Part shown: piece by piece, positions 1 to 9,047 of the stretch | How the letters are laid out: every line of letters starts with the position of its first letter | How positions within the stretch are numbered: the stretch's first letter is position 1 | From: Pseudoclavibacter endophyticus | Lineage (GTDB): Bacteria; Actinomycetota; Actinomycetes; Actinomycetales; Microbacteriaceae | DNA length: 64,000 bases | Direction of reading: 5' to 3' | Assembly: GCF_008831085.1 (NCBI RefSeq) | Contig: NZ_WBJY01000001.1 | Span: 1,240,001 to 1,304,000, forward strand | Translations under genes and position numbers: made by a program | Notes under the pieces: model-generated | What the model was told of the DNA's origin: nothing | Seen by the model: the letters and a program-made list of their open reading frames with translations, nothing else | The model's database searches: none

Positions 1-367
1 CCAGGATGAGCACGACACCGGCCACGACAGCCACCGGAAATGTGCCAGCGTGGATCCAGCCCCGCCAGGTCGGACGGGCGGCCAGGGCGGCGCGCGCCAA
101 CTTCGAGTGCGACCTGATCGCGCGTCGCCTGCGCTCGCTCAGCGCCCGTCGTTTCTCGATCGACGCGTCGAGCACCGGCAAGTGCAGAGCGGGTTCTTCT
201 CCCGGGTCGAGCTCGCTCGGGGTTTCCGTCTCGCCCGCTGGTGTGTCGTCGCCCGTGTCATCCCCTGCCCGGTGATTCTTGGCCCGGTGATCACCGACCC
301 GGCTGGCCGAATCGTGCGAGACCGGGTCGTGGTCGACAGCGTCACGCGTCTCGTCGTCGGGCGTCAT
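1..367 (-). CDS. trhA: Hemolysin III / TrhA family membrane protein (partial, N-terminal part)
   Basis: Translating the minus strand from the ATG at 367 gives an acidic, disordered N-terminal stretch of about 65 residues, then a basic segment, then R-P-T-W-R-G-W-I-H-A-G-T-F-P and the start of a hydrophobic helix. The W-I-H-A-G motif before the first membrane segment is typical of the hemolysin III (TrhA, PAQR-related) family of multi-pass proteins. The rest of the gene lies beyond base 1. It is divergent from uppS, and these two genes are often neighbours in actinobacteria. The long acidic N-terminus is longer than usual for the family, so the true start could be further inside. Confidence 0.75.
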   Translation of the reverse strand, partial: MTPDDETRDAVDHDPVSHDSASRVGDHRAKNHRAGDDTGDDTPAGETETPSELDPGEEPALHLPVLDASIEKRRALSERRRRAIRSHSKLARAALAARPTWRGWIHAGTFPVAVVAGVVLIL

Positions 368-499
368 GAATGCTGAAGGAGTCACCTCACCAGGGTAGGT
401 GCGCGCGCCGCGGGGGCGCTGATTCGGAGCAACCTTCGTGCCACCGCCGAGCGGATTCGACGCCCACTCTGCGTGGCCGAGTCGGGGTACGTTGTGCTG

Positions 500-1285
500 G
501 TGACTCGCAAACGTCGGCGAAAAGGGCTTGATCTCCTCTATCGTCTCTATCTGCAGCGCGTGCGGCGCGAGCTCGAGGGAATGACGGTACCGCGGCACGT
601 CGCGATGATCATCGATGGCAACCGAAGATGGGCGAAACTGCTCGGCCATGCCGACGCCGCGCACGGCCACCGAGCCGGGGCCGCCAAGATGGCCGAGTTC
701 CTGACCTGGTGCGATCGCGCGGGCATCGAGGTCGTCACGATCTACCTGCTCTCGCAAGACAATCTGCGCCACCGCAGCAACGACGAGCTCCGAGAGCTCG
801 TGCCCATCATCGCGTCGCTCGCGCGCACGATCGGACGCAATGAGCAGTGGCGGGTTCAGCACGTCGGCTCCGATGACGGCCTCGACGACGAGCTGCTCGC
901 GACGCTCGATGCCGTCGAGCAGCAGACAGCCGACCGCACCGGCATGCACGTCAACCTGGCCGTCGGTTACGGCGGCCGCAATGAGATCGTCGAGGCGGTG
1001 CGTTCGATGCTGCGCGCTGGCGCCGAACGCGGCCGCTCGATCGCGGAGCTCGCAGAGTCGGTGACGGTCGACGAGATCGCGAAGTATCTCTACACGGGAG
1101 GGCAGCCCGACCCGGACCTCGTGATCCGCACGTCCGGCGAACAGCGCCTCAGCGACTTCCTGTTGTGGCAGTCCGCGCACTCGGAGTTCTACTTCGTCGA
1201 GGCACTCGGGCCCGACCTGCGCGAGGTCGACTTCTGGCGCGCGCTCCGCGACTACGCCGGGCGTCAGCGCCGATTCGGCCATTGA
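500..1285 (+). CDS. uppS: Isoprenyl transferase (cis-prenyl diphosphate synthase)
   Basis: Condenses isopentenyl diphosphate with an allylic diphosphate to make cis-polyprenyl chains that lead to the cell-wall lipid carrier. The 261-residue protein shows the family signature around residues 34-46, H-V-A-M-I-I-D-G-N-R-R-W-A-K, in which Asp39 binds the Mg-diphosphate, and the C-terminal block S-G-E-Q-R-L-S-D-F-L-L-W-Q. The basic N-terminus and short length fit the actinobacterial branch that makes shorter products (Rv1086-like), but product length cannot be read from sequence. The reading frame is open from GTG 473. GTG 500 was chosen because a TACGTT -10 box ends six bases before it, which suggests a leaderless transcript. 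Confidence 0.9.
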   Translation: MTRKRRRKGLDLLYRLYLQRVRRELEGMTVPRHVAMIIDGNRRWAKLLGHADAAHGHRAGAAKMAEFLTWCDRAGIEVVTIYLLSQDNLRHRSNDELRELVPIIASLARTIGRNEQWRVQHVGSDDGLDDELLATLDAVEQQTADRTGMHVNLAVGYGGRNEIVEAVRSMLRAGAERGRSIAELAESVTVDEIAKYLYTGGQPDPDLVIRTSGEQRLSDFLLWQSAHSEFYFVEALGPDLREVDFWRALRDYAGRQRRFGH

Positions 1286-1618
1286 CGACGACACGCCGAG
1301 GTATCGCACGCGACACGCCGTGCTGCGCGGATTCCGGCGAGCTCGGATGGCGGCGCGACCAATCGCGTGCGTCACGTTGGTCACAGGAATAGACGCGAGC
1401 ATCCCTGCGCCACGCTGGACGTGACGAGCACGTAAACGTTTGTCGCTCACCGTCGAAAACGCGCCTTTCGCTGCCCGGATTTCCAGAGGTCCGCGCGTAG
1501 CGTGAACGCCATCAGGTACCTGCCTGATCGAGCGTCCACCGCTCGACTCACCCCGTGCGATCATGCGGTGGATGCCCGACACCCGACGAGCGAAGCAGCT
1601 CGGCGAAGGAGCGCACCA
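1286..1618. other. Intergenic region with putative phoH promoter
   Basis: No credible gene is seen in these 333 bases. TAGCGT at 1498-1503 could be the -10 box of the phoH promoter. Just after the expected transcription start lies an inverted repeat, ATCAGG at 1511-1516 and CCTGAT at 1523-1528, enclosing the palindrome CAGGTACCTG. It could be an operator or a short leader hairpin. The evidence is pattern only. Confidence 0.3.
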
Positions 1619-2986
1619 GTGATCACGTCACCTCGCGACTACGAATCGATCGAGACCGGCGAGGGGGTGGATCACGCTGGCGCGGCATCGACCGGAGTCG
1701 TCACGTATGTGCTCGACACGTCGGTGCTGCTGAGCGATCCTCGCGCCATCTTCCGGTTCGCCGAGCACGCCGTCGTCATTCCGATCGTCGTGATCACCGA
1801 GCTCGAGAAGAAGCGGCACGACCCGGAGATCGGCTTCTTCGCCCGGCAGGCGCTGCGCTACCTCGACAAGTTGCGTGTCGAGCACGAGCGCCTCGACTTC
1901 CCGATCCCCATCGGCGAGCAGGGGGGCACGTTGCGCGTCGAGTTGAACCACTCGAACCAGGACGTGCTGCCGAGCGGTATGCGGCTCGGCGACAACGACT
2001 CGCGCATCCTTGCGGTCGCGAGCAACCTGGCCAACGACGGGCTCGATGTCGTCGTCGTCTCGAAGGACATGCCGATGCGCGTGAAGGCCTCGTCGATCGG
2101 ACTCGCCGCCGACGAGTACCGCGCCGAGCTCGCGCGCGACACGGGCTACACGGGCCTCATCGACGTCGACCTCGGCGCCGACGCCGTCGGGCAGCTGTAC
2201 GAGCGCGAGCGCCTCGACACGACAGAGGTAACCGGCCAGCCGGTCAACACGAGCGTCATCATCCATTCGGAGCGCGGCTCGGCCCTCGGCCGCGTCGACG
2301 GCGAGAACTCGGTGCGGCTCGTTCGCGGCGACCGTGACGTGTTCGGCCTGCACGGGCGCTCGGCCGAGCAGCGGCTCGCGATCGACCTGCTGCTCGACCC
2401 GCAGGTCGGCATCGTCTCGCTCGGCGGTCGGGCCGGTACGGGCAAGAGCGCGTTGGCGTTGGCTGCAGGGCTCGAGTCGGTGCTCGAGCGGGGACTGCAC
2501 CGCAAGATCATGGTGTTCCGGCCCCTCTACGCCGTCGGGGGCCAGGAGCTCGGCTACCTCCCCGGCGACCAGGACGAGAAGATGGGGCCGTGGGGGCAGG
2601 CGGTCTACGACACGCTCTCGGCGATCGTCTCGGACAACGTCATCGAAGAGGTGCTCGCCCGCGACCTGCTCGAGATCCTCCCGCTCACCCACATCCGCGG
2701 CCGGTCGCTGCACGACGCGTTCGTGATCGTCGACGAGGCACAGTCGCTCGAGCGAAACGTCCTGCTCACGATGCTCTCGCGCATCGGGCAGAACTCGCGC
2801 GTCGTCCTCACGCACGACGTGGCGCAGCGCGACAACCTGCGCGTTGGCCGGCACGACGGCATCGCCTCGGTCATCGAGACGCTCAAGGGCCACCGGCTGT
2901 TCGGCCACATCACGCTCACGCGTTCGGAGCGCAGTGAGATCGCGGCGCTCGTGACGGAGCTGCTCGAGGACTACACCATCAACTAG
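1619..2986 (+). CDS. PhoH family protein with N-terminal PIN domain (PIN-PhoH ATPase)
   Basis: The 455-residue protein joins a PIN ribonuclease domain to a PhoH-type P-loop ATPase, as in mycobacterial PhoH2, which acts as an RNA helicase/RNase. The PIN domain (about residues 29-155) shows the acidic residues V-L-D-T-S (Asp33), T-E-L-E-K-K and G-D-N-D-S-R. The ATPase part has the Walker [10 protein letters not shown] near residue 270 and the Walker B V-D-E-A-Q-S-L-E near 372. The start is GTG 1619, with the ribosome site GAAGGAG at 1605-1611 seven bases upstream. The frame is open further upstream, but no start there has comparable support. Substrate RNA is unknown. Confidence 0.88.
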   Translation: MITSPRDYESIETGEGVDHAGAASTGVVTYVLDTSVLLSDPRAIFRFAEHAVVIPIVVITELEKKRHDPEIGFFARQALRYLDKLRVEHERLDFPIPIGEQGGTLRVELNHSNQDVLPSGMRLGDNDSRILAVASNLANDGLDVVVVSKDMPMRVKASSIGLAADEYRAELARDTGYTGLIDVDLGADAVGQLYERERLDTTEVTGQPVNTSVIIHSERGSALGRVDGENSVRLVRGDRDVFGLHGRSAEQRLAIDLLLDPQVGIVSLGGRAGTGKSALALAAGLESVLERGLHRKIMVFRPLYAVGGQELGYLPGDQDEKMGPWGQAVYDTLSAIVSDNVIEEVLARDLLEILPLTHIRGRSLHDAFVIVDEAQSLERNVLLTMLSRIGQNSRVVLTHDVAQRDNLRVGRHDGIASVIETLKGHRLFGHITLTRSERSEIAALVTELLEDYTIN

Positions 2987-2995
2987 TGAGGACCG

Positions 2996-3024
2996 GCCGG
3001 GCCGTGCGATCAGCGCGGCCCGGC
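2996..3024. terminator. Hairpin between convergent phoH and metallophosphoesterase genes
   Basis: GCCGGGCCG (2996-3004) pairs perfectly with CGGCCCGGC (3016-3024) across an 11-base loop. It sits ten bases after the phoH stop and 41 bases past the end of the convergent phosphoesterase gene, so it could serve both. There is no T tract, as is common in high-GC actinobacteria. Confidence 0.55.
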
Positions 3025-3064
3025 GCAGTCCGCCCGGTCTCGTGCGGGATGCTGGTCGAGCCCG

Positions 3065-3928
3065 TCAGTCGGTGTTCGCGATACTCCGCACCTTTGCGGC
3101 GGACGCGTGGGGCAGCGCGAGTCGATTCTCGATGGGCGGGGGGTCGGCCGAGGGCGGCACGAGGGCAAGCGTGGCCGTGTCGAGGAAGGCCACGTTCTCG
3201 TTCGGCTCGTGCCGGTCGTGGGCGAGTCCGAGGACCCGCGCCGCACCGAGTGTTGAGCGATAATGCCGGTGAAAGTGCCCGTGTGCGATGAACCGGGGCC
3301 ACGTGCCGTCGACCACGGCGCGGACGAGATCGCGGTGGGCCTCACCGGCGGCCTCGTCGTCCGCCGGGAACGTCCCCTCGGGATACACGTGCGGCACCGG
3401 GACTCCGGCGGGCACGTCATGGCAGACCAGAACGTCGACGGGGCCCGCGGCGACCGCGCGCTCGACGTCGTCGACCGTGATCGCCTCCTCGGGCCACCAG
3501 GCCTCGCCGCGCTCGCGTGCGCGTCGGTCGACACTGTGCGCGCCTCCGAGCGCGAGCCACGTGCGTCCGCGCCACGACCAGCGCACGCCGCGAGGGAGGT
3601 GCGTCACGCTTCGGCTGATCGGTCGCACCCCACGGTCGTCGATCGGATGCGACGCGAGCCACGGGAACGACTCGTGGTTGCCGTCGATGAAGAAGAGCGG
3701 GACGTCGCCGAGCGCTCGATCGACGGCCGCGAGGAAGTCGGACTCGAACCTGAACCCGAAGTCACCAAGATGCACGATCGCTTCGGCGCCGCCACTCAGC
3801 GCGTGGGCGATTGATGCGACCGCGTACGGCGTATTGGCGTGCCAGTCGCCCGCGAGGGCGACCGTGGTGGGCTCGGTACCGTCCGGCAAGCGGAGCGCGG
3901 GCGGCGGCGTCTCGAGGCGCTCGTTCAT
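3065..3928 (-). CDS. Calcineurin-like metallophosphoesterase
   Basis: A predicted cytoplasmic metal-dependent phosphoesterase of 287 residues. All five family motifs are visible in order: G-D-W-H near residue 28, H-L-G-D-F-G-F near 55, D-G-N-H-E near 80, V-C-H-D-V-P near 170 and A-H-G-H-F-H near 212. No signal peptide or extra domain is seen. The substrate cannot be inferred. ATG 3928 is preferred over the upstream ATG at 3937 because a TACCGT -10 box (3941-3936, minus strand) ends seven bases before it. The gene stands alone, convergent with phoH and downstream of fumC. Confidence 0.82.
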   Translation of the reverse strand: MNERLETPPPALRLPDGTEPTTVALAGDWHANTPYAVASIAHALSGGAEAIVHLGDFGFRFESDFLAAVDRALGDVPLFFIDGNHESFPWLASHPIDDRGVRPISRSVTHLPRGVRWSWRGRTWLALGGAHSVDRRARERGEAWWPEEAITVDDVERAVAAGPVDVLVCHDVPAGVPVPHVYPEGTFPADDEAAGEAHRDLVRAVVDGTWPRFIAHGHFHRHYRSTLGAARVLGLAHDRHEPNENVAFLDTATLALVPPSADPPPIENRLALPHASAAKVRSIANTD

Positions 3929-3970
3929 GCATGACACGGTAGCGGGCCGGGACGATGGCGCCCTCAGGAC

Positions 3971-4013
3971 GGCGCCCGAGCATCCGTCGTCATGCTCCGG
4001 ATGCTCGGGCGCC
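3971..4013 (-). terminator. Strong hairpin downstream of fumC
   Basis: A perfect 16-base-pair stem is formed by 3971-3986 (beginning GGCGCCCGAG) and 3998-4013, with an 11-base loop. It starts 20 bases past the fumC stop and lies before the promoter of the next minus-strand gene, so it is a good candidate for the fumC terminator. No T tract follows it. Confidence 0.65.
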
Positions 4014-4032
4014 GACGTTCGGGCGCGTCGCC

Positions 4033-5433
4033 CTACAGGTTTGGCGACGTCATCTTGAGCACGTCGAGGCGGGCGTCGAGCTCCTCTTCCGTGATCTCAC
4101 CGCGCTCGACGTAACCGAGGTCGATGACGGCCTGACGCACGGTGATCTTCTCGGCGACGGAGTGCTTGGCGATCTTGGCGGCCGCCTCATAGCCGATGAT
4201 TCGGTTGAGCGGCGTGACGATCGAGGGCGACGACTCGGCGAGTGCGCGGGCACGCTCCTCGTTGGCCTGCAGGCCGCCGATCGTCTTGTCCGCCAGCACG
4301 TGCGACGCGTTGGCGAGCAGGCGGATCGACTCGAGCAGGGCGGTACCCATGAGCGGGATCTGCACGTTGAGCTCGAACGAGCCCGACGCGCCGGCGAACG
4401 CGATCGCCGCGTCATTGCCGATCACGCGAGACGCCACCATGAGCACGGCCTCGGGAATGACTGGGTTGACCTTACCGGGCATGATCGACGAGCCCGGCTG
4501 CAGGTCTGGCAGGTGGAGCTCGCCGAGGCCGGCGTTGGGGCCAGAGCCCATCCAGCGCAGGTCGTTGTTGATCTTGACGAGGCTCACGGCGATGGTGCGC
4601 AGCGCTCCGGACGCCTCGACGAGACCGTCGCGTGCACCCTGTGCCTCGAAGTGATCTTTCGCCTCGGTCAGGGGCAGGCCGGCGTCGCTCGCGAGCTCGG
4701 CGATCACCTGCTCCGAGAACCCGGCTGGCGTGTTGATCCCGGTGCCGGTCGCCGTGCCGCCGAGGGGCACCTCAGCGACGCGTTCGATCGTTGCGTTCAC
4801 GCGCTCGATGCCGAGGCGCATCTGGCGGGCGTAGCCCGAGAACTCCTGGCCGAGGGTGACGGGCGTCGCGTCCATGAGGTGCGTGCGGCCCGCCTTGACC
4901 GTCTCCTTCCACAGCTCGGCCTTCGCCTCGAGCGACGATGCGAGGTGATCGAGCGCCGGCACGAGGTCGCCGAGCAGCGCGCCGGTCACGGCAACGTGCA
5001 CCGACGTGGGGAACACGTCGTTCGACGACTGCGAGGCGTTGACGTGGTCGTTGGGGTGGACCTGCTCGCCGAGCGAGGCCGAGGCGAGGTTAGCGAGCAC
5101 CTCGTTCATGTTCATGTTCGTGGAGGTGCCCGAGCCGGTCTGGTAGACGTCGACCGGGAACTGGTCGAGGTGCTCACCACCGATGATCGTCTCGGCCGCC
5201 GCGACGATCGCCTTCGCTCGCTCCTCGTCGATGATGCCGAGCTTGGCGTTCACGATTGCGGCGGCACGCTTGATTCGGGCGAGCGCGACGATCTGCCCGT
5301 CCTCGAGTCGCGAGCCCGAGATCGGGAAGTTCTCGACCGCGCGCTGCGTCTGCGCGGCGTACAGCGCGCTGCGAGGCACGCGAACCTCGCCCATCGTGTC
5401 GTGTTCGATGCGGAAGTCGTTGCTGGTGTCCAC
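4033..5433 (-). CDS. fumC: Class II fumarate hydratase
   Basis: Interconverts fumarate and (S)-malate in the TCA cycle, without an iron-sulfur cluster. The 466-residue length is normal for FumC. The superfamily signature [11 protein letters not shown] is present near residue 318, as are [12 protein letters not shown] near 101 and S-Q-S-S-N-D-V-F-P near 134. The frame is open well upstream, but GTG 5433 gives the usual N-terminus ([12 protein letters not shown]) and has AAAGG ten bases upstream. The neighbour on the 5' side is the DUF4245 gene, which is found next to fumC in many actinobacteria. Confidence 0.95.
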   Translation of the reverse strand: MDTSNDFRIEHDTMGEVRVPRSALYAAQTQRAVENFPISGSRLEDGQIVALARIKRAAAIVNAKLGIIDEERAKAIVAAAETIIGGEHLDQFPVDVYQTGSGTSTNMNMNEVLANLASASLGEQVHPNDHVNASQSSNDVFPTSVHVAVTGALLGDLVPALDHLASSLEAKAELWKETVKAGRTHLMDATPVTLGQEFSGYARQMRLGIERVNATIERVAEVPLGGTATGTGINTPAGFSEQVIAELASDAGLPLTEAKDHFEAQGARDGLVEASGALRTIAVSLVKINNDLRWMGSGPNAGLGELHLPDLQPGSSIMPGKVNPVIPEAVLMVASRVIGNDAAIAFAGASGSFELNVQIPLMGTALLESIRLLANASHVLADKTIGGLQANEERARALAESSPSIVTPLNRIIGYEAAAKIAKHSVAEKITVRQAVIDLGYVERGEITEEELDARLDVLKMTSPNL

Positions 5434-5519
5434 CGCTGTGTGACCTTTCGACGTGAGCCCGGAGGGGCGCCGTCCGGCGCCGCACACAGCGTACCCGCCG
5501 GCCTGCGGCCGCAGCGCCG

Positions 5520-6167
5520 CTACATCGCGTCTGCGATGGCCTGCGCGACGGTCTGCACGGCGTCGGCGGAGTGGCTCCCGTATACGACGTAGGTCGATTC
5601 CGCCCGTTCGAGGACGAGTGTGTAGGCATTGTTTCCGGACTCGCCGGGCGGCAGGTCGGTGTAGTCGTACTCGTCCCACGTGAGGCCGCCGACGACGGTC
5701 GTGCTGGTCGGCGCGCGCTTGGCGACCCGGTCGGCGAGCCAGGTCGGATTGGCGTCGAGCCCCTGGCTCATGCCGACGAACTCGGCGGCGTTGCCGTCAC
5801 CGTCCGAGAGGATGAAGCCGATGTACCACTCGGTGACGCCGTCGGCACCCGTGCGGAGTTCGGCTTCGTTGCTCGTCCACTGGCTGGGAAGCTCGGGGGC
5901 GGCCAGTGGCGCCGACACGTCGCTCGCTGCCTCGGCCGCCGCGGCCGCGTAATCGATGTCGCGGACCACCGGTGAATCGTCACGCGGAACGATCAGGACC
6001 ATGACCAGCACGATGAGCGCGCACACGGCCAGCGATGCGAGCAGATTCCGGAACGTCTGCCGGGCCCGGTGCAGGCGTGACGCCTCGGCCTTCCGCGCCG
6101 CAGCCTCCTCGGGCGTCTCGGGGCGGCCGAGCTCGGCGACGACGGGCGGCTGCGATTGCTTGGCCAT
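5520..6167 (-). CDS. DUF4245 family single-pass membrane protein
   Basis: A 215-residue protein of unknown function. An N-terminal cytoplasmic part of about 45 residues, rich in Ala, Glu and Arg, is followed by one hydrophobic helix (about residues 49-68) and an extracytoplasmic domain of about 145 residues. The arrangement and sequence (ending ...A-Q-A-I-A-D-A-M) fit the actinobacterial DUF4245 family, which recurs beside fumC, glpX and xseAB. It lies 86 bases upstream of fumC on the same strand and may be cotranscribed. ATG 6167 gives the usual N-terminus M-A-K-Q-S. Confidence 0.78.
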   Translation of the reverse strand: MAKQSQPPVVAELGRPETPEEAAARKAEASRLHRARQTFRNLLASLAVCALIVLVMVLIVPRDDSPVVRDIDYAAAAAEAASDVSAPLAAPELPSQWTSNEAELRTGADGVTEWYIGFILSDGDGNAAEFVGMSQGLDANPTWLADRVAKRAPTSTTVVGGLTWDEYDYTDLPPGESGNNAYTLVLERAESTYVVYGSHSADAVQTVAQAIADAM

Positions 6168-6294
6168 GCGGCGAGAGACCTCCAGGGGCCGAAGGGGAGT
6201 GCGGGCATCGAACCGCGTTCCCGCAATTCTACGCGGTGTCGTGGGTGCCGGCGGCGGTCGCGCTTGTCTTGCTCGGCATAATGTGTTTCGATAT

Positions 6295-6311
6295 GTATCG
6301 AAAATCGATAC
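6295..6311. promoter_or_regulatory. Perfect inverted repeat GTATCGA-AAA-TCGATAC (candidate operator)
   Basis: Seven-base arms separated by AAA lie in an AT-rich patch of an otherwise GC-rich divergent intergenic region, 88 bases upstream of the DUF2975 gene and 128 bases upstream of the DUF4245 start. A helix-turn-helix protein is encoded in the adjoining operon, so autoregulation is plausible but unproven. Confidence 0.5.
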
Positions 6312-6398
6312 GTAGCGAACCACGTTACGCCTAGGCGGCGACGTCCGCATGGTCATCGCGGTCGAGCTCCAGCCCAGAAAAGTGAAGGGACAATCGTC

Positions 6399-7010
6399 AT
6401 GACAGACAACCTGCCGGCACCATCGGTGCGGCCGTCCAAGAGTTCACGCGGGGACCTGCAGTGGACCATCCTCGGCTCGGGCTTGGCGTTCATCGTCTTC
6501 CTCGCACCGGTGCTGGCGGCGACCATCACTCATCTGTCGCAGGGAACGTCGGTCGTCTCCATCGTCTCGGATGCGAATGGTGAGGACCCGGGGCCGCTCG
6601 TCAGCGGCGTCGAGCGAGCCGATGTGGCCGTCGCGCTCGCCGACCTGCCGGCGTTCGTCGCGACACTGCTCATCCTGGCCGACGTGCTGGTGCCGCTGCT
6701 GTGGACGGCCGTCCTTGCGCTCACGGCGACCGCGTCGATGATGGCACTGCGCGGGCGCCTCTTCTCGCGCGCCTTCGACGTGCTGCTCGGCTGGCTGGTC
6801 GCGGTGGCCGCGGTCGCAGCCCTCGCCCCCGGCGCGCTTCGCCACATGGGCACCAACGGGGTGCTGGCGCAGCGCGGGTGGTCGGGTGCCGAACCGTCTG
6901 CGTTCACCAACATCTGGATCCCGATCATTCTCGTGACGACGCTCACGCTCGTGATCGTCATCCACCGATCGGGCCGCAGCCTCGCCGAAGAGCACGCGGG
7001 AACGGTGTGA
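6399..7010 (+). CDS. DUF2975-like four-helix membrane protein
   Basis: A 203-residue protein with four predicted membrane helices (about residues 23-46, 82-108, 121-145 and 169-190). The first extracytoplasmic loop is the longest. The pattern and the next gene fit the DUF2975 family, which is usually paired with a small YozG-type XRE regulator. Function unknown. A ribosome site GAAGGGA lies upstream of ATG 6399. The stop codon overlaps the start of the regulator gene (TGATG), so the two are translationally coupled. Confidence 0.7.
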   Translation: MTDNLPAPSVRPSKSSRGDLQWTILGSGLAFIVFLAPVLAATITHLSQGTSVVSIVSDANGEDPGPLVSGVERADVAVALADLPAFVATLLILADVLVPLLWTAVLALTATASMMALRGRLFSRAFDVLLGWLVAVAAVAALAPGALRHMGTNGVLAQRGWSGAEPSAFTNIWIPIILVTTLTLVIVIHRSGRSLAEEHAGTV

Positions 7011-7258
7011 TGGACCGTGTCGCCGGCGCCCACGGCGCCGCGCCGTCATTCGGCCCGCGAGTCGTCTGTCACCTCGATCGCTTGCTCGACGAGCGACAGC
7101 TCTCGCTCGCGGAGCTCGCGCGACGGGTCGACATGAGCGTCGTCAACCTCTCCATCCTCAAGAACGGCCGCGCCAAGGCGGTGCGATTCGAGACCATGAC
7201 ACGGCTCTGCCGTGAGCTCGGGTGTCAGCCCGGAGATCTCTTCAGCGTGGAGCCCTGA
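7010..7258 (+). CDS. Small XRE/Cro-type regulator (YozG-like)
   Basis: An 82-residue DNA-binding protein made almost entirely of one helix-turn-helix domain. The recognition region L-A-E-L-A-R-R-V-D-M-S-V-V-N-L-S and the following I-L-K-N-G-R-A-K-A-V-R-F match the compact YozG-type proteins that accompany DUF2975 membrane proteins. ATG 7010 shares one base with the stop of the upstream gene. It probably controls its own operon, with 6295-6311 a possible binding site; this is inference from position. Confidence 0.82.
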   Translation: MDRVAGAHGAAPSFGPRVVCHLDRLLDERQLSLAELARRVDMSVVNLSILKNGRAKAVRFETMTRLCRELGCQPGDLFSVEP

Positions 7259-7279
7259 TTCGGTGTGGGGCCCTGAGCG

Positions 7280-7558
7280 CTACCCGGTCGCGGTCTTCCC
7301 TTCAGCGTCGTCGTCGTGCGAGGTCTCCCGTGCGCGGCGCGCGGACTCGAGGCGCTCACGGGCGCCGGTCAGCCACGCCTCGCACCGGTTGGCGAGCGCC
7401 TCGCCGCGCTCCCACAGCGCGAGCGAGGCCTCGAGCGGCTGTGAGCCCTGTTCGAGTTCACCGACGACGCGCACGAGTTCATCGCGCGCTTCTTCGTAGC
7501 TGAGCTGCTCGACGTCGGCGTTCGGGTCTGCGGTGGGGCCGGATGCTGTGGTCGCCAT
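7280..7558 (-). CDS. xseB: Exodeoxyribonuclease VII small subunit
   Basis: Small subunit (92 residues) of the nuclease that degrades single-stranded DNA to acid-soluble oligonucleotides; several copies bind each XseA. The central helical hairpin [19 protein letters not shown] and [14 protein letters not shown] are the XseB hallmarks. The 20-residue acidic tail is variable in the family. It follows xseA by ten bases on the same strand, giving a two-gene operon, and is convergent with the YozG-like gene. Confidence 0.93.
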   Translation of the reverse strand: MATTASGPTADPNADVEQLSYEEARDELVRVVGELEQGSQPLEASLALWERGEALANRCEAWLTGARERLESARRARETSHDDDAEGKTATG

Positions 7559-7568
7559 GCCGGTCAGT

Positions 7569-8876
7569 CTAGGAGCGCCCGCCGACACCGTCGCGCCCGG
7601 CGGCGGGCGTCTCAATCGGTTCGCCGCCCGTTGCGGTCGCCTCGACGCGGCCGTCGGCGAGGCGGATGCGCAGGGCGGCGCCCGTGGGCGCATCGGACCA
7701 CGAACGCACCACGTCGCGGTGCTCGATGCGACCCGGGGCATCCCCATCGCCGTCACCGTCGATGCGCTCGACGATCGCGTAGCCGCGGTCGAGGGTGCGC
7801 TGCGGGGACAGCGCGCGGAGGTGCGTCGCGAGCGAGCGCACCCGCTCGCCCTCGCGATCGACGCGGCTCACGATGAGCTCGTCGGCACGGGCGGCGTAGC
7901 GCATGAGCTCGTCGCCTCGCTGGTCGACGATCCACGACGGATGCGCGATGGCGGGGCGCGAGCGCAGCTGCTCGAGTCCGCGCGTCTCGCTCGCGATGCG
8001 GTTGGCGATGGCGCTGAACGCGCGCGAGCGCCCCTGCTGCACGATGGCCAGCTGCTCGGCGACGTCGGGGACGACGCGCTTCGCCGCGTCGGTCGGAGTC
8101 GAGGCGCGAAGGTCGGCGACCTCGTCGAGCAACGGGCGGTCGGCCTCGTGGCCGATCGCGCTCACGACCGGCGTGGCGAGGCTCGCGACGACGCGCACGA
8201 GCGATTCATCGGAAAACGGAAGCAGGTGGAGGAAGTCGCCGCCGCCGCGGGCGACGATGATGACGTCGACCTCGGAATCGCCATCGAGCTCGAGGAGGGC
8301 CGACGCCACGTCGGCGGCCGCCCGGTCGCCCTGCACGAGCGTATGGATGGTCCTGAACCGCACAGCTGGCCACCGCAGCTCGGCGTTGCGGCGCACGTCT
8401 TTCTCGGCGTCGGAGTCGCGGCCGGTGACGAGGCCAATGGTGCCGGGGAGGAACGGCAACGCGCGCTTGCGCGCCGGGTCGAAGAGCCCCTCTGACGACA
8501 GCTGTCGACGCAGCCGCTCGAGGCGCTCGAGCAACTCGCCGAGCCCAACGTGACGCACGTCGTAGGCCTGGAGCGAGAGCGTGCCGCCCTTCACCCAGAA
8601 GTCGGGCTTGGCGTGCACGATCACACGGTCACCCTGAGAGAACTCGCCATCGAGTTTCTCTGCGACGCTGCGCCAGACGTTGACCGACAGGGTCGCGTCG
8701 CCCTCGAGGTCGCGCAGCTTGGCGTAGACATGACCGCCACGGACGTTCCAGCTCGTGAGCTCGCCCTCGATCCACACGGCGCCGAGCCGGCTGATCCAGT
8801 CGCGGAGCATGCTCGAGACCGTGGCGACGGTCCACGGCGCCTCGGCCGACGACGGCGGCGGCGACATCGAGACCAT
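7569..8876 (-). CDS. xseA: Exodeoxyribonuclease VII large subunit
   Basis: Catalytic subunit (435 residues) of exonuclease VII, active in DNA repair. An N-terminal OB-fold (about residues 15-110, with [10 protein letters not shown]) is followed by the nuclease core with [21 protein letters not shown] and S-A-I-G-H-E-A-D. A coiled-coil region follows, and the C-terminal segment holds [13 protein letters not shown] 8876 has the ribosome site GAGGGA six bases upstream and gives the family N-terminus. The reading frame runs on upstream to 10103 only because it is antisense to ispH. Confidence 0.94.
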   Translation of the reverse strand: MVSMSPPPSSAEAPWTVATVSSMLRDWISRLGAVWIEGELTSWNVRGGHVYAKLRDLEGDATLSVNVWRSVAEKLDGEFSQGDRVIVHAKPDFWVKGGTLSLQAYDVRHVGLGELLERLERLRRQLSSEGLFDPARKRALPFLPGTIGLVTGRDSDAEKDVRRNAELRWPAVRFRTIHTLVQGDRAAADVASALLELDGDSEVDVIIVARGGGDFLHLLPFSDESLVRVVASLATPVVSAIGHEADRPLLDEVADLRASTPTDAAKRVVPDVAEQLAIVQQGRSRAFSAIANRIASETRGLEQLRSRPAIAHPSWIVDQRGDELMRYAARADELIVSRVDREGERVRSLATHLRALSPQRTLDRGYAIVERIDGDGDGDAPGRIEHRDVVRSWSDAPTGAALRIRLADGRVEATATGGEPIETPAAGRDGVGGRS

Positions 8877-9047
8877 GCTGCTCCCTCTTCCTCGTGCGGT
8901 GCTCGTTCCAGTGATTCGGACTCCGAACCTACCTCGCGCCGCCGACACCGGCGCTGCCGGCCGTCGGTGACCGGGACCGCGGCACGGCGGCCTGCCGATC
9001 CGGCCCCCGCCGTTACCGGCGCAGAGGTCCCGCGTAGACTTGTCCGC

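Noticed and set aside
1628..2908. Long minus-strand frame opposite the phoH gene
   Set aside because: Arg-, Asp- and Val-rich antisense shadow of a confident gene.
3955..5592. Long open frame (545 codons) on the plus strand across fumC
   Set aside because: It is the antisense of fumC, kept open by GC-rich codon usage, and its translation has no family resemblance.
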